A stretch of 14,811 nt of DNA from Baffinella frigidus (GCA_026770585.1 MU646373.1:543081-557891), one strand, 5' to 3'; positions 1 through 6,644 are shown, counted from the first letter of the stretch. Made by a program: numbers and translations. Notes: generated by a model from the sequence alone, not told the origin.

Positions 1-206
1 GGGGTTTAGGGTTTGGGGTTTGGGGTTTGGGGTTTGGGGTTTGGGGTTTGGGGTTTGGGGTTTGGGGTTTGGGGTTTGGGGTTTGGGGTTTGGGGTTCAG
101 GGTTTAAGGTCAGGGTTTAGGGTTTAAGGTTGAGGCTTTGGGATTCAGGGTTTAGGGTTTAGGGAATAGGGTTTATTGTTTAGGGTTTAGGGTTCAGGGT
201 TTAGGG
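1..206 (+). repeat. Interstitial telomere-like array, G strand, TTTGGGG-rich
   Basis: The block is built of heptamers related to TTTAGGG. About a dozen consecutive TTTGGGG units fill the first 95 bases, followed by degenerate TTTAGGG, TTCAGGG and TTTAAGG units. The plus strand carries the G-rich strand, so its telomeric polarity points into the window. A true left chromosome end would read CCCTAAA, so this is an interstitial or inverted array, or the inner edge of one that extends left of the window. The runs of four G could form G-quadruplexes. Confidence 0.93.
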
Positions 207-296
207 TTTCGTGTTTCGTGTTTCTTGTTTCGTGTTTCGTGTTTCGTGTTTCAAGTTTCGCGTTTCGTGTTTCGTGTTTCGGGTTTCGGGTTTAGG
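207..296 (+). repeat. Variant heptamer patch TTTCGTG joined to the telomere-like array
   Basis: The 7-bp register of the array continues but the unit changes to TTTCGTG (about ten units, with TTTCTTG, TTTCAAG and TTTCGGG variants). This is a locally homogenised variant of TTTAGGG. Open frames through it are a product of the repeat and are not genes. Confidence 0.9.
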
Positions 297-378
297 AGTT
301 ACCTGGAGAGCGAAGGTGAGGAACTCGACGCACTCCTCCAGACCCCTGCGAGTGCCAAGATTCCCGCTCAGAAGCCTT
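296..378 (+). pseudogene. Coding-like fragment directly after the telomere-like array (unrecognised)
   Basis: After the last heptamer (ending TTTAG, which could mimic a splice acceptor) the plus strand reads SYLESEGEELDALLQTPAS and so on, an acidic helix-like stretch with coding-like composition. It loses that character where foldback element D1 is inserted at 379. Part of it (320-372) is duplicated at 531-583. I recognise no family, and the length is too small to exclude chance. It may be an exon remnant caught between the array and the transposon. Confidence 0.22.
320..372 (+). repeat. 53-bp direct repeat E, copy 1
   Basis: This copy aligns without gaps to 531-583 (offset 211) with few mismatches; both contain CTCCTCCAGAC and end GATTCCCGCTCAGA. 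The copies flank element D1, but they are far longer than a target-site duplication and contain flanking sequence, so they reflect an older segmental duplication. Confidence 0.85.
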
Positions 379-517
379 CCACCAGCCCTCCGAGGCGGAC
401 CAGATCGAGGCTGGAGCATGCGCGAATTCCTCAGGCGGCACCTTCGAAAACAAATGTGCCACCCGAGGAAATGAATCCAAACAATCGTCGATTTGGTCCG
501 CCTCGCAGGGCTGGTGG
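379..517. mobile_element. Foldback element D1 (MITE-like), with an empty site in the window
   Basis: It has 30-bp terminal inverted repeats at 379-408 and 488-517 with 28 of 30 positions matching; the ends are CCACCAGCCC and GGGCTGGTGG. It is flanked by TT (or TTC, if the end is taken one base in) on both sides. The unoccupied sequence at 672-695 reads straight from the left flank (CTCAGAAGCC) through TTC into the right flank (GTTGGCTGTGG), which fixes the insertion point. A second copy, D2, lies at 8325-8463. There is no coding capacity. Termini and a 2-3 bp duplication loosely recall CACTA-type elements, but the superfamily is not settled. Confidence 0.85.
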
Positions 518-530
518 TTCGTTGGCTGTG

Positions 531-583
531 GAAACTCGACACACTCCTCCAGACTCCTGCGAGTGCCGCGATTCCCGCTCAGA
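531..583 (+). repeat. 53-bp direct repeat E, copy 2
   Basis: Partner of 320-372. It starts 13 bases after the right end of D1. Confidence 0.85.
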
Positions 584-671
584 TGTAAAAGGGAAGAAAA
601 ACTCCGAGTTGGCTAATCACTGGCAACGTATGACCACTAAGTGGACTTCTCACGTGGTCCACTCTGACCCC

Positions 672-695
672 CTCAGAAGCCTTCGTTGGCTGTGG
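672..695 (+). other. Unoccupied paralogous target site of element D1
   Basis: Reads CTCAGAAGCC-TTC-GTTGGCTGTGG uninterrupted. The same two half-sites lie at 367-379 and 518-531 on either side of D1. This is direct evidence for insertion of D1 as a unit. Confidence 0.85.
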
Positions 696-701
696 TGGCT
701 A

Positions 702-817
702 CAGGGGTACCTCGCTCACGAAAGCGCCACCCCTAGGACCCTGCAGTAGGGCTATGCCCAGGGCCCTACGGTGGTCCTAAGGGGGGGGCAGGGCTATGCC
801 TAGGGCCCTATGGTGGT
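702..817 (+). mobile_element. Partial element A2 (TA-target, Tc1/mariner-like MITE), right end lost
   Basis: It begins CAGGGGTACCTCGCTCA, the terminus of family A (compare 5796-5913), directly after a TA at 700-701. The interior follows A1 (CCTAGGACCCTGCAGTAGGG, then GGGCCCTACGGTGGTCCTA). In place of a right inverted repeat, the inner segment around GGGCTATGCC is repeated once more (about 790-817). This is a decayed or rearranged copy. It starts a few bases after the D1 empty site. Confidence 0.75.
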
Positions 818-886
818 CATGCGGCAAGTCAGATGGGACACCGTCCCACACGCGTTCGCTGGGAGGAAATGCGTGGGGCGTTGTTT

Positions 887-1020
887 GTAGGGTTTGGGAT
901 TTGGGGTCTGGGGTTCAGGGTTTAGGGTTTATGGTTCAGGGTTCAGGGTTTAGGGTTTAGGGTTTAGGGTTTAGGGTTTAGGTGTTAGGGTGTAGGGTTA
1001 AGGGTTTAGGGTTTAGGGGG
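887..1020 (+). repeat. Interstitial telomere-like array, G strand
   Basis: TTTAGGG units, including a near-perfect run around 940-980, with variants such as TTCAGGG, TTTGGGG and TGTAGGG. Polarity is the same as in the array at 1-206. Confidence 0.93.
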
Positions 1021-1130
1021 TGCAGACCAGCAGTCGATTCCGGAGTGGGAGTTGATGAAACCGCCAGCAGACACTTGGCTGATCACGCTCTTGCACTCCT
1101 CGACCTGCTCGCCCTTCCGATTCTCACAAC
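1021..1130 (-). pseudogene. Exon-like fragment ending at a telomere-like array (unrecognised)
   Basis: The minus strand reads through without a stop and includes the stretches CENRKGEQVEECKSVISQVS and GGFINSHSGIDCWSAP. It begins after a TCTAG that could be a splice acceptor (exon edge near 1130) and runs at 1020 straight into the telomere-like array. The composition is balanced and protein-like with three Cys, but I recognise no family. The exon-start motif GTTGTGAGAAT recurs at several places in 10140-10620. A real but truncated exon is the preferred reading; chance is not excluded. Confidence 0.33.
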
Positions 1131-1267
1131 CTAGATCAACATTTGTTGGATACCCATGAAATCGCGGAATCATGGGTGGTACAGAGCGGAATCCAGCGGA
1201 GGGCGACCTCGCACAACCGCGTGCGCTCTTTGCATTCTCGCTCTGCCTCAGTTGTGTTGACCGACTT

Positions 1268-1327
1268 TTCTCAAGTTGACGTTCTGGGGTTGCGGTATTC
1301 TCAAGTTGACGTTCTGGGTGTGCGGTA
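1268..1327 (+). repeat. 30-bp tandem repeat, 2 copies
   Basis: The unit TCTCAAGTTGACGTTCTGGG plus about 10 bp occurs twice in tandem with period 30. Read on the plus strand it gives a ten-residue repeat with core SQVDVLG. It resembles the other short minisatellites of the window, whose periods are mostly multiples of three. Confidence 0.85.
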
Positions 1328-1359
1328 TAAATCCGTCAACCTAGGGGTGAAAACCCGCT

Positions 1360-1384
1360 CGGGCTCACCAAACTGGTGAGCCCG
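1360..1384. other. Perfect hairpin, 11-bp stem, 3-base loop
   Basis: CGGGCTCACCA and TGGTGAGCCCG are separated by AAC. There is no T-run after it and the setting is eukaryotic, so I do not call it a terminator. Confidence 0.8.
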
Positions 1385-1691
1385 ATTCAGACTGAGACAG
1401 AGCTGGACATGGCTCTTGGAGGCTTAACCGGGGGGGCAGCTCCTCCTTCCAGGGGAGTTTGAGACGTGCTCAACTCCATGCGCGTGAATCAATGGCGGGA
1501 AATGCGATGGCCAGAAGGCTTAAGGGGCTAGCTAGGACCGTTTTCGAGAGTACTAAAACAGAAGACGAATACGATGACCACTAAAACTGGACTGTAAAAG
1601 ATCGCGGCGTGCCTGGGCGGAGAAGGAAGCCTTGTGGTCTGTCATTTCCATCGAAGAACAGTAGATGTATGCCCCCCCTTCGATGTACCCT
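1385..1691. other. Stretch without recognised content
   Basis: Mixed-composition DNA with a 7-G run near 1431. I see no convincing exon, repeat or RNA gene here. Confidence 0.5.
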
Positions 1692-1902
1692 GGTTTGGGG
1701 TTTAGGGTGTAGGGTTTAGGGTTGAGGGTTTAGTGTTCAGCGTGTAAGGTTTAGGGTTTAGGGTCTAGGGTTCAGGGTTTATGGTTTAGGGTCTAGGGTC
1801 TAGGGTCTAGGGTTCAGAGTATAGGGTTTAGGGTTTAGGTTCTAGGTTCTAGGTTCTAGGTTCTAGGTTCTAGGTTCTAGGTTCTAGGTTTAGGGTTTAA
1901 CA
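1692..1902 (+). repeat. Interstitial telomere-like array, G strand, with a TTCTAGG patch
   Basis: Degenerate TTTAGGG units, then a block of GTCTAGG-type units near 1788-1812 and about eight consecutive TTCTAGG units at roughly 1837-1890, then back to TTTAGGG. On the minus strand it cuts off the isomerase-like gene fragment at 2071-2460. Confidence 0.93.
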
Positions 1903-2070
1903 GTGGCTTCTGGACAAGGCCTCCGCTCCATCCCAGGGCAGCGGCTGCCGCCGGCGCCTCCAGGAGTTGTTTTTTCGGGGATTGCAAACGTTTCCAGGTT
2001 ACTTGTGGTCCATCGTTTGCAGAAACGTGTCCGAGCCTCAACGAAACATGAACAGTGGAAGAGAACGCAC

Positions 2071-2170
2071 CGCCAGCAGTGTGCACCTGGCACACCACAG
2101 CCAAACCAGCGTGGTTCGCTGCAGCGATCAAGGTCGGTTGGTCCTTCCCTTTCCACGCCAGGGCGATAAC
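2071..2170 (-). pseudogene. Sugar-phosphate isomerase-like (xylose-isomerase-type TIM barrel) exon, downstream part
   Basis: In phase 0 the minus strand reads VIALAWKGKD, then QPTLIAAANHAGLAVVCQVH, then TAG. Sugar-phosphate isomerase/epimerase (AP-endonuclease-2 fold) proteins typically have this pattern: an aGL-type strand followed by QvHTaGG, with the His near the metal site. Edges fit splicing: acceptor ATCGCAG before 2170 and donor GTGCGT after 2071. It joins in frame to the exon at 2376-2460 across a 205-bp intron. The family usually continues with another barrel strand; none follows, because the array at 1692-1902 intervenes. I therefore call it a truncated gene. Family assignment comes from motif memory, not a search. 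Confidence 0.55.
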
Positions 2171-2375
2171 CTGCGATCGATCCGGCTGTCAGCGCCATCT
2201 CATCGAGCCCCAACGGTAGGTTGCGCACCAGGCCAGCGCTCCTCCCAGCTTCCGTTCCGCGAATTCGCGGAGTTTAAGATTTGCGGAGTTTCAGGATTCG
2301 GGGAGTTCCAGGATTTCTTGTGGCCTGGGGCGGATTATTTTTGTTGGGGGGGGGCGTTTGGTTCCGAGCGCTTGC

Positions 2376-2460
2376 CTCGACAGCGGAGTAGCCCTCATCC
2401 TTGATGCTCTTGAAGACGACCTTCCAAGTGGAAGGATCCGCTGCCTCGTCCAGCCCCCAC
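2376..2460 (-). pseudogene. Sugar-phosphate isomerase-like exon, upstream part
   Basis: The minus strand reads WGLDEAADPSTWKVVFKSIK followed by DEGYSAVE. The pattern W..vF..ik..GY.aVE is typical of the first strands of xylose-isomerase-like TIM barrels, and the final Glu is a usual metal ligand. The acceptor is a clear pyrimidine tract plus CCCTCCAG just before 2460. The likely donor is GAG|GCAAGC, so the intron 2171-2375 would be GC-AG; the joined frame then continues GYSAVE-VIALAW, as expected for the family. Without splicing the frame runs on into a poly-C stretch with no family resemblance. Confidence 0.55.
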
Positions 2461-2762
2461 CTGGAGGGAGGCAGGGTGAGGATACAGTAGAACCCAGCCC
2501 GCTCGCATGGTACAAAGCGGCCTGGCTGGTCCGCGCTTGCCCTGCTCAGTTTCAGAATCCCCGTGTCATGGCATGCCATGATAAGGAGAGCTTTGCTCTC
2601 CTCCTTGACGAAGCAGAAAGGGTCTTGGTTTTTCTCCACAGTTAACATTGCTACGATTGAACCAAGCCGGCGGTGGGGGCTTGTCAAGGAAGGCGTGCTC
2701 ACAAGGTTTTCACGAGCCGCAGCTCTGCCATTCTCGCGCAAGAACGCTGCGGGGAACTCCAT
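2461..2762 (-). CDS. Upstream open frame of the isomerase-like locus (exon structure uncertain)
   Basis: The minus-strand frame is open from an ATG at 2762 (MEFPAAFLRENGRAAAREN) through MLTVEKNQDPFCFVKEESK to the acceptor near 2460. Part of it is likely intronic: 2461-2490 is a polypyrimidine tract, and a GTGAGC-to-TCGTAG interval around 2650-2710 could be a short intron. The remainder may be 5' coding sequence of the isomerase-like gene, but I see no family motif in it. Confidence covers the presence of some coding sequence, not the whole span. Confidence 0.3.
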
Positions 2763-2764
2763 AA

Positions 2765-3313
2765 ATTCTCCACGAACAAGAGCTTAAGGTCATAACCTGT
2801 ACGAGGACCCCCAATTCACTGGCTCTCAACTTTTTAACAGAAATTGCACTCCAGGCTTTTAGAACAGATGGCGGCATATATCCTGCAACCGCCCCTGCCA
2901 CCTGCCAAGAAGACTACTCTGGCGACTTGAAACCAAAGACCACCAAAGGCCCCATATCTGCATCCCCACAAATACTCCACTTCTCATGGCCAGACCTAAA
3001 CCCTAACAAACAGAGACCCCTCCCAAACAAGCAAACCCAACAACCAGGACCTGCTAATCCAGCCCCAGACCCCGAACAATCCAAGAAACGACCCAACTCT
3101 CCGCACCCCTGGGAGTACTGCAACAAATGCTGGACCTTTGGCGACCACTACTCTGACTCGTGCGAAAACGAACCAAAGACAGAACCACAAGACTTTGCAA
3201 CTCAAATGGAAAATATCCGAAAACATCACCAAGCAAACTACAAACACAACAAACGGAAAAGCAAAGCTGTAAATAAAACGTCGAGAGGAGGAGAAACTGA
3301 CCAACAACTCTAA
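2765..3313 (+). CDS. A/C-rich open frame with a zinc-knuckle-like CX2CX5HX4C motif (Gag-like?)
   Basis: A 183-codon plus-strand frame is open from after a TAA at 2762 to a stop at 3311-3313; it has no clear ATG, so it may be an exon or a decayed ORF. The middle is rich in Pro, Gln and Asn. It holds WEYCNKCWTFGDHYSDSCEN, a CX2CX5HX4C cluster resembling the Cys-His box of some retrotransposon Gag proteins (the usual form is CX2CX4HX4C). A Lys-rich tail follows (NKRKSKAVNK), as nucleic-acid-binding proteins often have. The stop is immediately followed by the CCCTAAA array. Caution: the plus strand here is strongly A/C-rich, like the array, and low G/T content by itself makes stop codons rare. 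I do not assign a function. Confidence 0.35.
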   Translation: MLHEQELKVITCTRTPNSLALNFLTEIALQAFRTDGGIYPATAPATCQEDYSGDLKPKTTKGPISASPQILHFSWPDLNPNKQRPLPNKQTQQPGPANPAPDPEQSKKRPNSPHPWEYCNKCWTFGDHYSDSCENEPKTEPQDFATQMENIRKHHQANYKHNKRKSKAVNKTSRGGETDQQL

Positions 3314-4095
3314 ATCATAAACCCTAAACCTTCAACCCTAAACCCCAAACCCCGAACACTTAACCCTCATCCATAATTCCTCAACCCCACACAATAAACC
3401 CTGAATCCTAAACCCTAAACCCTAAACCCTAAACCCTAAACCCTAAACCCTAAACCCTAAACCTTAAACACCTTAAACCCTAAACCCTAGACCATAAACC
3501 CTAAACCCTAAACCCAACACTCTAAACCCCAAACCAAAAACCCCAAACCAAAAACCCCAAACTCCAAACCCCAAACCTCAAACCCTAAACCCTAAACACT
3601 AAACCCTGAACCCTAACCTTGAAACAACAAACCCTAAACTCTGATGAAAGACCTATTCTGCAACCCTCAACCCTAAACCCGAAACCTTAACCCTAAACCA
3701 ACCCCAAACCCTAAACCCTAAACCCTAAACACTAAACCCTAAACCCTAAACCCTCATCCCTACACCCCAAACCCTAAACCCCAAACCCTAAACCCTAAAC
3801 CTTACACCCCAAACCATAAACCATAAACCATAAACCATAAACCATAATCCATAAACCCCCAACCCTAAACCTTCATCCCTAAACCCTAAACCTAAACCCG
3901 AAATCCGAAACACTCAACCCTAAGCCAGAAACCCGAAACCATAAACCCGAAACCTTTAACCCGAAAACCTGAACCCTAAGCCAACTACCAACAGCCCTAA
4001 ACCCTCAACCATCAGACCTAAGCCTTTAATCCTGAAACCTCATCCCCCAAGCCTCAAGCCTCAAGCCTCAACCCCAAACCTTGAACCCAAAACTG
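3314..4095 (+). repeat. Large interstitial telomere-like array, C strand (CCCTAAA)
   Basis: About 780 bp of CCCTAAA-type heptamers, with a near-perfect run of about eight units around 3410-3465. Elsewhere it is degenerate, with local variant patches: CCATAAA about six times at 3813-3856, CCAAAAA-type units near 3530-3560, and CAAGCCT three times near 4049-4070. Polarity is opposite to the arrays at 1-1902, so the two sets point toward each other across the gene fragments at 2071-3313. Confidence 0.95.
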
Positions 4096-4700
4096 ACACT
4101 GACATCCCAATAAGAGACTGTGCAGAGCACAAACGAGGCGCTAAGGAGGAACGGGGGCGAAGAGATGGGGAGACGGCGGAGGTGGGAGAGTAAACAACTG
4201 GTGCTGCCATGCTCATTTAACCGTGAGCAGAGGTTTCCGCCCACAGTAACTAAAGGGGCTGCTCCCCGAAGATGCTTGAGGAATAGTAAGTTTCCAAACC
4301 CGAACCCACATTGGATTAAACACACTCAGTGGAGCCGCAGCTCCGTGATTGAATCGCCAAGGGGCCCAGAGACCCCTTTAACCTACCCCCCCCTTGACCT
4401 CAGGATTCTTAAAAGGCGCACCCCCCCCCCCTTCGGGTGTATTCGGGTACTGGGAGCACCGCAATGCCAGAAACCAATCTCCTCTACGTAGAGGGGAACC
4501 ATCCCCTCTACACGTGACATAATTCAGATACACCACCAGAGGCAATCCGTTGCGTTCGGACCCCACCCTCTCTGAAGCCCGGGACCAATCACCTCACATG
4601 AGAGTGTTTGGAAAGGATCTAAGGCCGGTTGGAGACAGTGGAGCGCGCGACGCACCTCTGACCTGACTTCAGTAACCTGGAAATAGTGGCAAAGGGTCTT
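4096..4700. other. Stretch without recognised gene
   Basis: Mixed sequence with poly-C runs near 4387-4394 and 4421-4431 and the hairpin at 4488-4511. Open frames on either strand show no family motif. I see no further repeats inside it. Confidence 0.5.
4488..4511. other. Perfect hairpin, 10-bp stem, 4-base loop
   Basis: GTAGAGGGGA and TCCCCTCTAC surround ACCA. An overlapping palindrome, CCTCTACGTAGAGG at 4481-4494, could compete for pairing. Confidence 0.8.
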
Positions 4701-4708
4701 GATGGTAC

Positions 4709-4790
4709 TGTGGTAGGAATCCAGAGCAGCTCAGATCGGGGTGGGGTTCCACGAACTCCTGAGTCCTTCCGAACTCTCGGGCAGCCTCAA
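4709..4790 (+). repeat. 82-bp direct repeat K, copy 1
   Basis: Pairs with 5169-5250. Shared features include TGTGGTAG, AATCC.G.GCAGCTCAG, CGAACTCCTGAG and CTCTCGGGCAGCCTCA. Both copies contain TCGGGG close to GAACTCCTGAG. Unrecognised dispersed repeat. Confidence 0.85.
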
Positions 4791-4811
4791 GTGCTCTTGA
4801 TTACCATGGTA

Positions 4812-4886
4812 TCTCTTAAGTGGCCATGCGGTCAAATTTGACCGGCCCTACGGTAGGGCGCATGAGCCTATTCGCTACTTGAGGTA
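4812..4886. mobile_element. Element B0, internally deleted member of family B (TA target)
   Basis: The left end TCTCTTAAGTGGCC follows a TA (4810-4811), and the right end CTACTTGAGGTA precedes a TA (4887-4888). The core CCCTACGGTAGGGCGCATGAGCCTA matches B2. At 75 bp it lacks about 25 bp of the interior of the 101-bp B2. Confidence 0.7.
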
Positions 4887-5168
4887 TATATATGCTGTGA
4901 GAACTGAGGGTATTCAAGGTCTTCCCGAGAAACTCCGTGGAACACGCACTGCTGCAAACCCCTGGCCCGCTCTGTCCAATTAATCATTTTAAAACAAATT
5001 TGGGATTAAAGGAAGTTTTGGTACATTTTAAAGCTGCAATTTCAGCTTTCAAATGTGGCCATCCACAACTTTAGAGATGGGGATTGGAGCCGTTTTGTGA
5101 CAAAATCCGTCACAGGGTGGCTGTGGATTTTTAGTACCAAGATATGTCCTAATTTATCTTACTGGTAA

Positions 5169-5250
5169 TGTGGTAGAAATCCGGGGCAGCTCAGGTCGGG
5201 GTTGGGTTCATCGAACTCCTGAGCCCTTCAGACCTCTCGGGCAGCCTCAG
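5169..5250 (+). repeat. 82-bp direct repeat K, copy 2
   Basis: Partner of 4709-4790, offset 460, diverged by scattered substitutions. Confidence 0.85.
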
Positions 5251-5329
5251 GTCCAGAATCCGGACTTGGCTTTTCCATTTAAAAAGTCCATTTCCTGAAG
5301 GATTCAGTGATTTTGTCTTAAATTGGGTC

Positions 5330-5375
5330 CCGGCAGCGGGCAGCAAATTTGTCCGGCAGCGGGTAGCAAATTTCA
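5330..5375 (+). repeat. 23-bp tandem repeat, 2 copies
   Basis: CCGGCAGCGGGCAGCAAATT plus three bases is followed by CCGGCAGCGGGTAGCAAATT plus three bases. One substitution is visible in the first 20 bases. Confidence 0.85.
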
Positions 5376-5477
5376 TTCTCACATAATCGCGCTTCCACAG
5401 CGCTTTGGCCCCCCCCAGGCGACTCCCGCCAACTGTTGACTCCGCCTGTCCCTAGAGGGGATCCGCGGTGTATCCTA

Positions 5478-5702
5478 TCCCTTAAGTGGCCAGTAGGCTC
5501 ATACGCCCTACGGGGGTACCTCGCTCATAATAAAGCCCCCCCCCCCCTGGACCACCGCAGGTGCCTAGGCATACATGTAGACCTGCGGTATGGTCCTAGG
5601 GTGGGGCAGTTTCTTATGAGCGAGGTACCCCTGTATGGTAGGGCCCTAGGACCTGCCTAGGGCGAGTTAGGGCGAATATTCGCCCGTCCGCCACTTGGGG
5701 GA
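5478..5702. mobile_element. Element B1 (TA-target MITE), interrupted by nested element A0
   Basis: It starts TCCCTTAAGTGGCCAGTAGG after a TA (5476-5477) and ends GCCACTTGGGGGA before a TA (5703-5704). Subtracting A0 plus one duplicated TA leaves about 100 bp, matching the 101 bp of intact B2. The left part (CTCATACGCCCTA) and right part (GGTAGGGCCCTAGGACCTGCC) are continuous in other B copies. Confidence 0.85.
5511..5633. mobile_element. Element A0 (TA-target, Tc1/mariner-like MITE) nested in B1
   Basis: Flanked by TA on both sides (5509-5510, 5634-5635). Left end CGGGGGTACCTCGCTCATAA, right end TTATGAGCGAGGTACCCCTG; the left terminal A of the family consensus CAGGGG has changed to G. The interior is a long imperfect palindrome with a poly-C run. 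No coding capacity. Confidence 0.87.
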
Positions 5703-5795
5703 TAATACTTCCAGGACGTGACTTTGTGTAAGTGGGGGTTATACCCCCCCCCCCTCTCACGCCTGGAGCCATGCTGATCACCCCCCCTTGCCTCA

Positions 5796-5913
5796 CAGGG
5801 GTACCTCGCTCATAAGAAACCGCCACCTCCTACGACCCTACAGTAGGACTATGCCTAGGGCCCTACGGTGGTCCTAGGGGGGGGGGCGGTTTCTTATGAG
5901 CGAGGTACCCCTG
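5796..5913. mobile_element. Element A1 (TA-target, Tc1/mariner-like MITE)
   Basis: The inverted repeats match perfectly over 30 bases counting the adjoining base (5795-5824 against 5885-5914); the termini are CAGGGGTACCTCGCTCATAA and its complement. The right flank is TA (5914-5915) and the left flank is CA, read as a mutated TA. The paralogous sequence near 6285-6301 has the same left flank (CACCCCCCCTTGCC) running into TTAGATCGTT without the element, matching an unfilled TA at 6300-6301. The TA duplication and CAGGGG ends fit the Tc1/mariner superfamily. Confidence 0.87.
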
Positions 5914-5944
5914 TAGAACGTTAGGAGGCCTCGCGAGAAGTTCC

Positions 5945-6008
5945 AGACCCCTAGGCGGGTCCTAGGGCCCTACGGTAGGGGGTATGGGCCTACTCGCCAC
6001 TTGAGCGA
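5945..6008 (-). mobile_element. Family B remnant, inverted copy
   Basis: The reverse strand reads TCGCTCAAGTGGCGAGTAGG from 6008 and continues through the family core CCCTACCGTAGGGCCCTAGG. It ends without the second inverted repeat. With the copies in 6148-6227 and 6389-6468 it forms a large inverted-repeat arrangement. Confidence 0.65.
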
Positions 6009-6099
6009 CACAGTCGAGGCCGCTCGGCCTCGCCTGTCCCCCCTCACGCCTGCAGCCATGATCATGATACCCCCGTGCTTTGGATGTCTGCGGGGTTGG

Positions 6100-6266
6100 A
6101 GGCCTCGCGAGAAGATCACGGCCCCTCACCGCTCGGCCGCGACCGTGTCGCTCAAGTGGTGAGCAGCCCATACACCCTACCGTAGGGCCCTAGGACCTGC
6201 CTAAGACCTCTTGGTGGTCAAATTTGAAGATCACGACCCCTCACCGCTCGGCTTCGACCGTGTCAC
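6100..6266 (+). repeat. Composite repeat G, copy 1 (contains a B remnant at 6148-6227)
   Basis: It matches 6341-6507 with period 241. Each copy carries a B-like half-element bracketed by a roughly 39-bp direct repeat starting GAAGATCACG (6111 and 6226 in this copy). The block starts AGGCCTCGCGAGAAG. Confidence 0.85.
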
Positions 6267-6299
6267 GCATGGAGCCATGCTGATCACCCCCCCTTGCCT

Positions 6300-6301
6300 T
6301 A
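6300..6301 (+). other. Unoccupied paralogous TA target of element A1
   Basis: The left flank of A1 (GAGCCATGCTGATCACCCCC at 5764-5783) recurs here at 6271-6290 and runs through TTGCCT-TA-GATCGTT with no insertion. Confidence 0.75.
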
Positions 6302-6340
6302 GATCGTTCGAGCTCTCGCGAGAAGATTCTTGATCGTTCG

Positions 6341-6507
6341 AGGCCTCGCGAGAAGATCACGACCCCTCACTGCTCGGCCGCGACCGTGTCGCTCAAGTGG
6401 CGAGTAGCCCATACACCCTACCGTAGGGCCCTAGGACCTGCCTAAGACCTCTTGCTGGTCAAATTTGAAGATCACGACCCCTTACCGCTCAGCCGCGACC
6501 GTATCGC
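6341..6507 (+). repeat. Composite repeat G, copy 2 (contains a B remnant at 6389-6468)
   Basis: Partner of 6100-6266. Its internal GAAGATCACG direct repeats begin at 6352 and 6467, spaced 115 bp as in copy 1. Confidence 0.85.
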
Positions 6508-6644
6508 GCTCCCGTGGGAGGACCCCCAGCGATGCCTCACACACCTGCATTCCAAAATATGTTTTTAAAGATGGTCAGTATTTTTTTCAAGGACCGCACC
6601 AATCGCCCCATCACATCGCTTGCACGAGCATTCTCTCTGGCATA

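Noticed and set aside
1-206. True left chromosome end
   Set aside because: A left end should show CCCTAAA on the plus strand. Here the G-rich strand is on the plus strand and the array is degenerate.
211-542. Open frames through the heptamer patches (for example RVSCFVFRVS repeats)
   Set aside because: Seven-base repeats with few stop words yield open frames and low-complexity peptides. There is no sign of a gene.
1360-1384. Intrinsic bacterial terminator
   Set aside because: No T-tract follows the hairpin and nothing else suggests prokaryotic DNA.
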